DNA of 64,000 nucleotides from Ephydatia muelleri (GCA_013339895.1 JABACO010000028.1:25001-89000); one strand, 5' to 3'; shown: positions 1-32,599, numbered from the stretch's first letter. Notes: generated from the sequence alone by a model not told the origin. Translations and numbers: made by a program.

Positions 1-436
1 AGTTTACTTTACTGATACCAACACTATTTGCCTAATTAGTGTAATGCAAACAATAATTAATGTAAGTTGAGCTCTATTTATATCAGGACACTACACTCAC
101 CTTGACACGATTTATTTGGTGACAAAATTATTAAGTCTTTCAAGCAAGTTTAAGGGGTTTTTTTTTGTATGATATGTATCAGCGAAATCAACAAAATCTG
201 CTAATCAGTTCCAATGTCCATTCTATTCAATTGTGAGTCACTCTGTAAAACCTACACGGATGTACAAGGCTTCTGCCCAATAAATATTTAACCATTCGAA
301 ATTGCGGCCCACATAATCAAGATTTAACATTTCATTTAATCATCAATGCAGAGTAATGGGGTTCTAAAACATTGCCCGTGTGCTCATAATATCGCACAGT
401 ACAACCTGTGCTGTTAAGCGCATAAATGATAACACT
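1..436. other. AT-rich stretch without a recognised gene
   Basis: I see no coding exon, RNA gene or clear repeat here. The ERLEC1-like gene on the minus strand is expected to continue leftwards. No further lectin exon could be recognised in this stretch, so the next exon probably lies outside the window or is too short to see. Confidence 0.5.
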
Positions 437-989
437 TGGGATCGTTTCCGCGAAAAAGGACCTAGCGCATGCATTATAAAATTTTGCAATCAAAATGAAT
501 CGGTAGAAGCGGTGGTGTGAAGTCCGTCCAATGCGAAAGGTGTTGGGGCCACAAAGCAGGAGATCAGCACCTGCCACCGTCAACCATCACGCATGCAGAC
601 TTAGGCAACGATACGATAAGTGGTTTACGCAAACCATTGAAGTCCACAGCCGTGATGGTGAGTGCAGAGCAAGACTGCCAGCATCAGGTGATGGTGAGTG
701 CAGAGCAAGACTGCCAGCATCAGGTGATGGTGAGTGCAGAGCAAGACTGCCAGCATCAGGTGATGGTGAGTGCAGAGCAAGACTGCCAGCATCAGGTGAT
801 GGTGAGTGCAGAGCAAGACTGCCAGCATCAGGCACTAACTTTTTTGTAACGCTTGTATTGTCCATGACAGAAACTCAGATTCTCAGTGCATAAGAATCGC
901 TGTGTAGAGGACATTTCAGACTTCAAGAATATCGAAATTAAAATCTTGAGAAAACATGTGCTAGGTCCCTTTTCACAGAAACGATCCCA
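437..989. mobile_element. TIR element carrying an internal minisatellite
   Basis: The ends form an inverted repeat of about 30 bp. The left end at 437-466 reads TGGGATCGTTTCCGCGAAAA and then matches the reverse complement of 961-989 with few mismatches. The interior has no transposase and is largely a 36-bp minisatellite. This looks like a non-autonomous MITE-like element. The GTTTC-CGAAAA end resembles the ends of the foldback elements at 13770 and 45868, so all three may belong to one superfamily. Confidence 0.6.
655..832. repeat. 36-bp minisatellite, about 5 copies
   Basis: The unit contains GTGCAGAGCAAGACTGCCAG followed by CATCAGGTGATGGTGA. Five nearly perfect copies lie in tandem. The unit is a multiple of three, so it leaves spurious open frames on both strands. 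I do not regard these as genes. Confidence 0.9.
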
Positions 990-1195
990 TATGTTATAAA
1001 TTAAAACTTACAATGGGAAAGTAGGTCAAGATTAATTATTTTCCACTCTGCATAACTTTTTTGTTGGGTTTTCAACAAAATGGAGCAAGTCATTCACATT
1101 GAGTGAAGTAACAGGCCTGGGTTTGGGTCAAAATTGCTTAGAGGTCTGCGACTATGGTGCTGATCTCTTCACAGACACCTCCAAATAATGCTCAC

Positions 1196-3545
1196 CGTGC
1201 CAAAAAGATGGCTATCCTCAAGGCAGATGTACTGGATGCTGGCCCTTCTGCGCACACTGGGCTTTGGCTCACATGGAGTCCCATCTCCTAGCTGTACCCG
1301 ATGATATGGGTAGTCCACTCCATTGTAGTACCACATGGGCAGTTTCTAGGGTGTAAGGAGGTGTCACCATGGTGATAGTGCACACTAAATAGAGCACATT
1401 CTACTATCTTATGCCTTGTCTTTTAGTGCCAACCACACTTATCTGACACTCCAACAACCACATTATGACACTCCAACACCCACTATATCTGACACTCCAA
1501 CACCCACTATATCTGACACTCCAACACCCACTATATCTGACACTCCAACACCCACATTATCTGACACTCCAACACCCACATTATCTGACACTCCAACACC
1601 CACATTATCTGACACTCCATCACCCACATTATCTGACACTCCAACACCCACATTATCTGACACTCCAACACCCACATTATCTGACACTCCATCACCCACT
1701 ATATCTGACACTCCAACACCCACTATATCTGACACTCCAACACCCACTATATCTGACACTCCAACACCCACTATATCTGACACTCCAACACCCACTATAT
1801 CTGACACTCCAACACCCACTATATCTGACACTCCAACACCCACATTATCTGACACTCCAACACCCACTATATCTGACACTCCAACACCCACTATATCTGA
1901 CACTCCATCACCCACATTATCTGACACTCCAACACCCACTATATCTGACACTCCATCACCCACTATATCTGACACTCCATCACCCACTGACACTCCAACA
2001 CCCACTATATCTGACACTCCAACACCCACATTATCTGACACTCCAACACCCACTATATCTAACACTCCAACACCCACATTATCTGACACTCCAACACCCA
2101 CTATATCTGACACTCCATCACCCACATTATCTGACACTCCAACACCCACTATATCTGACACTCCATCACCCACATTATCTGACACTCCAACACCCACACT
2201 TATCACACAATAATAACAGTACCTTCAGTTCATTTTCCTTTAATTCCTGTTCTTCCTTGCCTGCTCTCTTCACCTCATCATTCTCCTTGGTAACTCCTCC
2301 TACTTGCTCCTCCTCCTCCCCTTGTTCCTCCTCCCCTTCCTCTTCCTTGCCATCCATATTACCCAGGACGTACTCTGTCAGTTTCCCCGGTGTCTGGATT
2401 GATGCACTTAGTGAGGGGGAGGAGCCAAAGAGGGAAGGGCCACACCAACCTTGCCGTCCCTGGGTTTCTCGTCCTGATGGTACTGCCTCAGGTGGTGCCA
2501 GTGGCATAGCTCGTACGCCCAATAGCCTTCAAGCTGTGGGAGGAGTCAAGTTTCATGGACCCAATGCAGTGAAGCTCCACCCACCATGCTTATGCACTGT
2601 CCTCTTAGCGGACCAAGTACAGAGTTCAGTTCGGCAATCGTGGGGGTGTGGCCATCTGAGTCCTGAGCAAGAGAAGGCAATGCTGGGCATGTGACAGCAG
2701 AGAATGTTTTGCCGGCATCAGAGGCCAGGCCATGGCATGTGATGCGTTCACATCCCATGGTCTGACCTATTGCTCTTTGCTGTCACTGCACCTTACCACA
2801 CATCAATACCCACCACACACACACACACACACACCACATGCACACACAGACACACACACACACACACAGACACACACACACACACCACATGCACACACAG
2901 ACACACACACACACACACACAGACACACACACACATACCACATGCACACACAGACACACACACACACAGACACACACACACACACAGACACAGACACACA
3001 CACAGACACACAGACACACACACACACAGACACACAGACACACACACACACACAGACACACACACACACACAGACACACACACACACACAGACACACACA
3101 CACACACAGACACACACACACACACAGACACACACACACACACAGACACACACACACACACAGACACACACACACACACAGACACACACACACACACAGC
3201 CCTACACTTCTCTCCTCGCTGGTTAGCTGTGGAAGAACACATTGATACTGCTCCTTATCCGACGTTGTCATGACAACAGTTTCACCCGCCGGGTCTTCGT
3301 TGCGGCTAAGGAGGCGATGAGGTTCAACATGAACTGGCGCAAGAGGATCTGGCATCTACGGTTGAAGGTCGTGTCATTATAGAGGAATACTGTGCTCGGC
3401 TCTTGATATATACCTTTGGAGGTGAGACCTCGTCCCCTGCCCAGACGATATCGAAAACCATCGAGCCGTCTGTATATTTCGCTACCTGTCCGTGGCAAGA
3501 AACCACGCACAGTATCACAGCTAACAACTGCCATTGATTGGTCAT
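1196..3545 (-). CDS. ERLEC1: ERLEC1-like ER lectin (MRH domain), N-terminal part
   Basis: Six exons read leftwards: 3414-3545, 3208-3355, 2585-2655, 2450-2533, 2223-2393, 1196-1345. The phases agree throughout. The start gives a hydrophobic signal peptide ([19 protein letters not shown]). Recognisable blocks in order are [18 protein letters not shown], the MRH core [26 protein letters not shown], an acidic Glu-rich linker, and GDGTPCEPK with YICLED. These match the first MRH (mannose-6-phosphate receptor homology) domain of ERLEC1/XTP3-B, a luminal lectin that reads trimmed N-glycans in ER-associated degradation; OS-9 is the relative. The second MRH domain is not in the window. The start of exon 2 is the least certain boundary. 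The donor of the 2223 exon is followed within about 25 nt by a large 24-bp minisatellite. Confidence 0.85.
1440..2208. repeat. 24-bp minisatellite in an ERLEC1 intron, about 31 copies
   Basis: The unit is TCTGACACTCCAACACCCAC plus TATA or ATTA, with C/T variants that form higher-order patterns. It fills the intron between the ERLEC1 exons 2223-2393 and 1196-1345. The unit is a multiple of three and gives a long SDTPTPT-type open frame. That frame has no start context or domain, so I treat it as non-coding. Confidence 0.9.
2812..3200. repeat. (CA)n / CACACAGA low-complexity tract in an ERLEC1 intron
   Basis: Compound CA microsatellite with regular ACAGAC interruptions. It fills the intron between the ERLEC1 exons 3208-3355 and 2585-2655. 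Confidence 0.95.
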
Positions 3546-4048
3546 CTCTTTTTAGCGCCCCGCACCAAACCACATCTTCATGTATTGTGTTATTTATTTG
3601 TAGTCCGTTATGTATACGTTATAATTATACGTGTGCGTCATCACGTGCAATCGATCACTGAACTGGCGTATTGCGTCAACATCAACAAACAGCTTTTTTT
3701 TTTCCCCCCCCTGAATTTTGCGTCCAGGGTAAAAAAAACGGAAACTCCATTTGATAGAACATTTTAAAGACTTAAATAATGTAAGGTCTCTGGTCTCGTA
3801 CCCAGGCCTATACGTCACAGCGCTACGTTCCGTAGCGGTAATGCAATCAGATGACGTATGGGGCCTGGGTACGAGATACAGTTTTACCTGTTGTAGAGTG
3901 CGTCACATAAATAGATGCTACAATTTCCAGCTTACTACAAAACACATTACATCATTAGTTACTGTGTCCATTATTGCATTACACAGAATCAATTAAAATT
4001 GCAAGCACACATGACAAAAATACATACACACATAATTCATAAAGAGCT
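3546..4048. other. Intergenic spacer between ERLEC1 (5' end) and paralog A (3' end)
   Basis: The spacer holds the 3' untranslated region of paralog A and the ERLEC1 promoter, both genes running leftwards. Apart from the short TIR element at 3792-3878 I see no structure. No canonical AATAAA directly after the paralog A stop was found on the minus strand. Confidence 0.5.
3792..3878. mobile_element. Short MITE of the CTCGTACCCAG family
   Basis: The two ends are inverted copies: GGTCTCGTACCCAGGCC at the left and, on the reverse strand, TATCTCGTACCCAGGCCCC at the right. TACGTCA follows both. The same terminal motif recurs at 43824, 47886 and 51644, and in inverted form at 15216, 47535, 45611 and 52462. 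It therefore marks a repeated DNA-transposon family in this locus. Confidence 0.6.
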
Positions 4049-6229
4049 CTAAACAGTTGTGTCTTCACTATCCATTATCACCACTTGTTTCTTCAGACCA
4101 GTGCGGGAAGTGACTTTGGTGCGTGAGGTCGACAAATCACTGATGCTCGTCTCTCGAGATCTCAGCTCATCTGTCTTGCTTGCATCCATGGCAAGCGATT
4201 GTGGTCTCGATCGTGGTAACCCTACATCACCCTCCTCAGTCAACTTTGCCTGCTCCACAATCTTCTTCCAGTCTGCGATTGGGACGGGAGCAGATCTTGG
4301 TATACCTGCTGCTGTCAACTGCCCACTGATCGTCCGAGACAGCACCTTGAGCGCCCTGCCAAGGGTCGCACCTTCCACCTTTGCATTGCCGTGATCCAGT
4401 GATGAGCGCTCCATGCGGTCCATGTACCGGCTGACAATATCGTGAAACTGAATCTTTTCCTTCGTGGCCTCTTTACTCCTTTGCAGCTCAGACACAACTG
4501 AGTCCTTTGCCTGTCGCCATAGTGTACGGGACCTGGGTACAGATGAGGGCTGGACTTCATCCACAACAGCTCCTTCTTCCTGAATATCAACCTCCCTCAG
4601 GACTTCCTGCGTGGCACGGACGCGATGCAACAGCGTTCGTTGACGTTCTCTGAGCGAGGAGGACTGGTGTGCAATTTGGTCCACCACACTGGCCAGAGCT
4701 GGGTGAGATCTGCGCCTCTTGGGCCTCCACACCACATGGGCCTCCCCGTCTCTGAGAAAAATGCTTTTCCGATTGAACTTAGGCAGTTCACTGGTACTGA
4801 TGTCAGCATTCTCTTTAGTGTTAGACACCTCCTCTTCTTCTCTCTGTAAAGATGCCTCGGCAGCCTGCTTCCACCGTACCTTAGCCATCCTCTTGGAGCT
4901 AGCTAGGGGTCCAGGAGCTGAAATACCATTCAGGTCCACAGGAGTCTCCTGGTTCTCCTCTTGTTGATTAGGTTTCTTAACATCACCCATGTCCAAGTCA
5001 CCCAGTTCTACGTCGTACTTCTCTGCCAAGCTGTCTTCTTGATCCCTATCCATGCTGATACTACTAGCAACACTGTGTTCACTGTCTGTGCTTCCCTTTG
5101 ACACTCTTGTCCTGCAAATACATGATCATTAAAAAAAAAAGTACCAGGAATTATGTGTACAAAGGCTTTCCCTACAGTAACAAGTAAATCACACGTCAAA
5201 TATCACTTCCTGATATGCTAGTATCCAGAATCTCATAAGGTGTTAAAACTACTGCCAACATATAACCAGAAGATGCCATAGACTATTAGAATACAAAGGC
5301 TTACCGCATCAAGACAAATAGATGTCTCATCTTGTAAAATACAGTTGTGTAACGTAACCAGTTGCTGAACACAGCGAGTAAAAGGTAGATTATTGTGAAT
5401 GATAACAAAATCTGTGGAGGAGCGTGTTACCACGGGAACACACCCTCCCCAACTTACAGTGATGTGAAGGTATGGATTGACGTCATCAAAGTTGAAGTAC
5501 TTAAGATAGTACTGAGGTGAGGATGGAAAGCACTCAAACACAGAACCAACACAACCTGTGTTGAAATTATTGAGAAGTATATTTGCAGACGCTGAAAACC
5601 CATAATAGTTGGGATTGATGTAGAAAAGCCAGCTATAGCTGATGGGTGAAGTGTGTGTGTGGTGTGTGTTGTGCACAAAGTCAAGGTACCAATACCAACA
5701 GTAGCAATGATCATCCTTACTATGGGGGCATGGCCTCTCTGGGCACAAAGAACCCACTGGTGAAACCAGCCACACTAGATATGATTGGAGAGAGACGAAA
5801 TGCGATCTTTGGGAAGGCACAGATGATAAAGATGAGCAGAGCCACCCAGGTCTGGTTAAGGGCAAGGTTGATCAATAGCACTTGACCAAAGACTGCAAAA
5901 TTGTAAGAATTATGATTCACCAACTGGAAGGAATACGAGAGATATATTTGAAGCTTAACCCCTTCACTGAAACCACACCCACCAGAAGATATAGAATAGC
6001 AGCACACAGGATAACAGGGAAAAACCCTAGGGTAACCCCTCTGATGAACCCTTGGATCACAATGTCCCAGGGACTACCCACTCCGTCAGCATGTTCGTAG
6101 GCATACACTTCCAAGGCCCTCTGGTAGTAGAGATAGAGGGCTGGGAACATGAAGAGGGCACTGGCCACTGAGTAGACACAGAACCCTGACATCACCAGGA
6201 GAGGACTATAGGACTGGTAGTAGACAGTG

Positions 6230-6310
<81 letters not shown>

Positions 6311-6860
6311 TGATGGGATTCAATAGGAATATAAGTAAACCCAACACACAGCCTCCATCCTCTCACCAAGCAACACTCCATAGGCAAAGAAGATAGCTGG
6401 AAGGTACAACATCTGCCCAAATGATGCCCTCTTTGCTCCTCTTGCTTCCAGCGCAGCCAATCGGTTAAACACTCCACCCTGATGATATTCCACTCTATGG
6501 AAAGTTAGTGTACACTAATACAACTGTATGGAAGGTTAGAGTACTAATATAGTAATAATTGACAAAGCATCTTGCCAACTCCTCTTCCCTCACTACCAAC
6601 TACACACAGCCCCCCCCCCCCACACACACACACACACAACCTCACAGACACTTTCATGAACAACTCACTTCTTGGCTCCAAAAATAGCAAATGACATGAT
6701 TGAACTTATAGAATCAATTGACGCACTCGAAGACTTCCACCGTGCCTTATTTATGACCCTACATATCTCATTGGGTTCATTCGACTTGTTGTAGAAGTCA
6801 GTGAGAATGGTACGGTACTTCTGGTTACCCAGCATGTCCATTATGATGTCTGTGGTGATG

Positions 6861-6895
<35 letters not shown>

Positions 6896-9800
6896 TGTGT
6901 GTGTGTGTGAGCATTAGTCCATTATCGAGAGAGCAGTGCACATCAACTACACATGTGACTTCTAAGTGGACTAACCAGCAGGATTGTGGTCCTCCAGTTG
7001 TGGAATTACAAAACCCTTCTCTTTGTAACGACTCTTGAGGGCCTGGACAAACACTTCATATGCTCTTTCAGGTGCTCCGTGGTATGCAATCTGTTCAATT
7101 GTATGACAATAAAAAGACCAGAGTTCCCCAATATGCACCCTGATACACTGACCACACCCTCACCTTCCCATCAGTGAGTAGAAGAAGATAATTGAAAAGG
7201 TGGAATATCTCCAGTCTGGGCTGATGGATGGTTAGGATGATTGTCCTTTTGGAATCAGCCAGTCTGTTCAGATGTGTGAGAAGCTCATATGAGGAAGTGG
7301 CATCCAGTCCTGAGGTGGGCTCATCCAAGAATAGCACACTTGGAAGCTTCAAAAGCTGAAGAGCTATTGCCAAACGTCGCTTCTAAATATGTACAAAGAC
7401 GTGACTTAGAAGCACCTCCATTGACGACAGAGCTGTGGATGAATGCACAAGGCACACATACCTGGCCTCCACTGAGACCTGGACCTGTGGCCTTCCCAAC
7501 AACAGTTTCAGCAAATGGAAGAAGCTCACTCTGTGGTTTTGAGGAAAAAACATTCGCAGGATGCCTCTTATAAAATAAAATTGCTTTTGCTGACAGTCCA
7601 AAAACTGCAATCTTTTTCACCTCGAAAGTTGCCCGTTTTATGGTAATTCAAAACAGTAGAAAAAATTTCAAAAACGTACATTGAATCAAGTATTTATCTA
7701 ATGAATGCCCACCCATTAGTGCTTGAGAATATCTGCATGATCTATAAACGATATATAAATGATACACTCACCACTGCCAGTACTTGTTCAACACGTGTTA
7801 ACTTGTCTCTCAAAGTGAAGGTGCTTGGCAGCTTGATCTGGGCAGCCAAGGTGAGGTTCTCCCTCACTGTCAGCTCCTCATAGTAGGGTGTGGCCAGTTG
7901 GAGGACATAACCAGTGTTCGCTATGTACCAGTCTTTGATCTGCTCAATTGGAACGCCATTGACATAAACCTGTCCCTGTGGAAAGAGGGGTGGGGTGAGG
8001 TGTGTGACCATCTTGAGTCAGCACACAATATGCACACCTTAATGTTTCCTGTCTTGCGACGCCCGGTCAGGATATCAAGAAAGGTGGTCTTTCCACAACC
8101 TGGGCAGATGAGAATCATAGGGTATCCTCCTGTTATGCATATGCACACAATTTTATATAACCTAGTTAATTAATGTTGCCTCTTATTAGTCCGTAACATT
8201 AACTACATGCTCTGATGTTTCTTTCATGACTGGCACTGATCCCTGGGATGTAGCTAGGCCCACGAGACATCAGGGCCTTTCTTTGAGCAATATGATATCA
8301 TGATCATAAAATTCAAGCCAAGACATACATGGATCCAATCAGGTTATCACACCTGTTCAATGATGCTACACTTGATACTCCCTTAATGGCCACCTGATAC
8401 CCCTACTTGATGGTCCCATGATACCTACCTGATGGTCCCGATACCCACCTGATGTCCCATGATACCCACCTGATGGTCCCGATACCCACCTGATGTCCCG
8501 TGATACTCACCTGATGGTCCCAATACCCACCTGATGGTCCCATGATACCCACCTGATGGTCCCGATACCCACCTGATGTCCCGTGATACCCACCTGATGG
8601 TCACATGATACCCGCCTGATGGTCACAAGATACCCACCTGATGGTCCCATGATACCCACCTGATGGTCACATGATACCCACCTGATGGTCCCATGATACC
8701 AGTTAGCTGCCCTGGGTTGAAGTAGATTGAAATGCCATTCAGTATCTCCTTTTCAGTGTATGCTCCAAAGCAGGTTGTTTTCTGGACTGTTGCTGGAGAT
8801 GGCTGTACTACATAGCTAGTCTGACTGCGTAGGGATCGCTTGGAATGCTACACAATAAGAAACAATCAGGGTTCAAACACCAGACCACAGCTGACTACAT
8901 GTACCCACCCACACTCATTAAAACACATTGAAACATTACCAGCTTCCCCCCCCCCCTAATCAACTACCCCCCCCCCCCCCCTCCCTAATCAACTACCTCT
9001 CTGACTAGTTCCTTTCCAGACAAAAAGCTTTTGCGTCTCTTCAAAACAGATTCAGAGAGTGTTTTGTAATTTGGTGCTGTGGTCCATGTTAAGGAGTGTG
9101 GGAAGGGTGAATAGCGAGGTGTGTGTGTTGTGTGTGTATGATGTGGATTGATGTGTGAGAATGTCATACATTAATGCTCGAAGCAGCATTAAATGAAATC
9201 TTTCAGTATCAGTAACACTGGCTGATGCAATATCAGTTTCTCGTACTTACAAGTAGGCTCCGTCACACTGGAATTTGGAAACGCCCTGTCCACTGCTCCA
9301 TTAATGCTCTCTTCATTAGCATCATCATCGACCAGTGCCTGCAGCGCCACGGGTGTGGTGTTATCTTCCTTCTCATCCTTGACCTTCTTAGCCTTCACCG
9401 TGACAGCATAGGACAAGTTGAGACAGGACACTGAGATGCAGTGATCGTCTGCACACTCTGGAAACTAGAGGGGTGTGGTAATAGCAAACTGTGGACTGTG
9501 GCATGTGTATATACACACTATAAGACACAGCCCCCCCCCCCCCCCCCCCCCCCCCCCCAACTAGGGATATGCTCTTACAGATAGAGATATGCTCCGATAC
9601 TGCTTATGACCTGCACACACCCATCATAGCACATTAGTAATTTAAGTATAAAATTCACCATTCCAACACCCCTTGTAACCGTCTAATATGTAATGCTATC
9701 CCAGCACCATGCTTCCCCCTAATAGCATCCCACACCTTTGAATCCTTACCTAAGCATCAGAGACAGACACTCACCAGCAGCCCACTGCACTCATACAGGT

Positions 9801-11727
9801 CTAACTACATACCTTCAACTTCTCGTCCACATCCGTTTCCATCAGCAGCCGCTCCAAATAGGTGTCCTGACGGAACTCCAGCAATTGCACCCACATCATA
9901 AAAATTAGCTTGCCTGCGACACACATGATTCCAATGGCTCCCACAGTCGCTAGAAGTGCTGTCTTGGCTGATGCAGGCCAGGTGTTTTGAGAAGGGCTTT
10001 CCAACGCAAACAGCTCTGGACACATGGAGTTACAGTGGGGGCCTGAGCAACTGTCTGTGATGGTCACAACTGTTGTGTAACGGTTGGGGTACCACTGACT
10101 AAGGGCAGCTCGGATGGTGGTTTTATTAATGCCCACCTCCATTGAGGACCAGGTGTTCAGGCTCATGGATTCTCTGTTAAAAAATAAGAGTCATTGACAG
10201 CTCCTATAGTGCTGTTTCACTGTAGGAATGCACAAAATATACTAGCATGTTATAAATGGTGTATTAATACACTGAGAATATGCAAAGCAAGATGAATGAT
10301 GGACTACACATATACAATTGTTGGTGCCTCCCAATTCACTATCCTTCAATCCAAACTTACTGGTAAGATCCAAATGAAGCACTAATATCCACAGCCTGGT
10401 TTCCCAGCAGGTTCCCCACACCCCACAGTGTGGAGGTCACTAGGTAGATGTGTTGGAAGCACTGTGTCACGTAATAGCTCAGCCTTGCCACCCTACGACT
10501 GCTCACTGACAGGCTGTCATTCATGGCTCCCCCATACTCTGACACCGTCTGAATAAACTTAACGGCCAGGCCTGCACCACTATTCTTCTGCCCCACTTCA
10601 GATATATTCAAGCCAATCAGAGATTGAGCTAATAGATACACGTCATACAGGCCAAACAACATGAACGTGGACACGTCTTTTGAAGGGTAGTATTCGGGAG
10701 TACTGAGCATACAGAAAGCCGAAAAGCAACATGGAGTACCGTGTGTTATGTCCTTGCACGTTACGCTCGTCGTGTCTGTCGCCGTTATGATGCTAAATAC
10801 ACCACCACTTTGAACGCTACCATTGCTCGAAAGACCAACGAAAAGCTTGTAGACGTTGTCTTGGAAGTTGATGAACCACGAGGAGTCTGCTATCACGCTC
10901 AAATTGGCGCCTCGAGTCCCGTTTCGGAGAAGCTGCAGTGTCCATTTGGCGTGATTGACCACACCTACACCTCCAGCACTGGACCCGACCAGTGTCACCG
11001 TTGAGCTATTAGCGAGGCCTTCGTCCAACAGCTGCTGAAGAGCGCCACGATAGATTGCTTGCCCGCGAAAAACGAAAGACAGCTGATTGGACGAACTAAG
11101 GAAACAATTTTTGAAGTACATTTCACCGATAGCCACACACGAGGATTGGTTGTTAGCGTAGCACTGGTTATAGAGGTCCATGGAGATATTGCAACTGAGA
11201 GAGGGGCTGTTAGCTAGCCAAAGGTCGCTACTGCAGTAGGGTATAATAACGCGAGTGTGATTGCAGAAAATGGGGTTATTGGTGCAGTTGTCGTCTAGAA
11301 TACCTTGTCCTTGCACAGATAGCCTACCATTTTTAAAATAGCTCGTGTTCTGAAACGTCAACATGGACGTCACCAGAGGAGATACGAAGTCGCTAAGGGT
11401 CTTCCCAGCAGATAGTACAGAACTCTTCGCTTTAAAAACGTCGTAACTGACCAGCGGACCGACAGAGAGAGAACCACTGCTTTTAAACTTCGTCCTCACA
11501 CTTTCGTTAAAGTAGCGCGCATTGCAAGTGGTCGGGGAGTAGCAACCTCCTCCACTCTCGAGGAAGATGACCCAGTGTTCGGGAGTGCGCCCGCTCGCCA
11601 CAAAGTAGCCGGCAGGAGTGTAGTCGTTGCATAACGCTGTCGAATCGTTAATGACCTTCCATGCAAAGTCGTCTGCAGACGAGACCTTCAGAAGCAAGGC
11701 TGCTACAACTACGCCAAATCCCCACAT
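4049..11727 (-). CDS. Paralog A: Notum/PAE-like hydrolase fused to ABCG half-transporter
   Basis: Seventeen exons: 10361-11727, 9813-10173, 9251-9464, 8997-9076, 8682-8847, 8038-8099, 7772-7975, 7462-7530, 7164-7382, 6976-7090, 6669-6849, 6367-6494, 5983-6230, 5721-5923, 5458-5638, 5305-5411, 4049-5111. Total 4968 nt, 1655 residues, all phases consistent. Order: signal peptide (1-18); alpha/beta-hydrolase of the Notum/pectin-acetylesterase family with LESGGGCY, YCSSDLW, GSSAGG (Ser250), a candidate Asp362 (GLYDVY), His426 (CFQHIYL) and a terminal PHCNSMCP near 501-508, as in Notum; a membrane helix near 527-550; a cytosolic linker; the ABC domain with Walker A GPSGCGKTT, signature LSGGQ, Walker B VLFLDEPTSGLD and H-loop TIHQPR; a six-helix ABCG membrane domain; a charged tail of about 350 residues. 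Inferred layout: an extracellular or luminal esterase tethered to a lipid-type ABCG half-transporter. Substrate unknown. Half-transporters need a partner. Confidence 0.88.
6231..6308. repeat. (GT)n microsatellite in paralog A intron 12
   Basis: Pure GT dinucleotide run directly beside the 3' splice site of exon 13 of paralog A. On the gene strand it reads as CA repeats. The matching intron of paralog B also carries a CA tract at 41074-41130. Confidence 0.95.
8390..8700. repeat. Splice-donor-derived minisatellite in the P-loop intron of paralog A
   Basis: On the minus strand exon 5 ends ATCATGGGACCATCAG, followed by the donor GTGGGTATC. The intron then repeats units of the type ATCATG(G/T)GACCATCAGGTGG about a dozen times. 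The exon end that codes GIMGPSG and its donor are thus tandemly copied into the intron. The same array lies in the same intron of paralog B (39075-39285). Confidence 0.85.
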
Positions 11728-11978
11728 TGCTCGCTTGAAGTGGTGTTACTAACAATTAATAAGCACATAACTATCGCCAGGTTGACGACACAGGAAAAGG
11801 AAGTGGAATACTTGAGCAAAAAAAAAAAAAAAAAGTCAAGTTGGAAAAGTGTGCCTATTTGTACATCAGAAGTAACTTGACCGTCTCTGTAGAAAAATGG
11901 AAGGGAAAAAGAGGAAAATAGTAACGTGGGAAGGGAATACATTAGTTGAAGCAAAGAACTAACTGAACAATTGTAAAA

Positions 11979-32499
<20,521 letters not shown>

Positions 32500-32599
32500 C
32501 TTTAACAAAAGTTTAGCCTTTGAATTAATGCGCACTTAACATGGAGCAAACTTGGGCCCAGACCTATAAGTAATTTCACGAGACGCGTACACGGAAATC

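Noticed and set aside
1416..2213. Long plus-strand open frame of SDTPTPT repeats
   Set aside because: It lies wholly in a 24-bp minisatellite inside an ERLEC1 intron. Open frames exist on both strands because the period is a multiple of three.
10741..11004. Plus-strand open frame opposite the hydrolase exon (also 36121-36384)
   Set aside because: Antisense shadow conserved only because the hydrolase exon is nearly identical in both paralogs.
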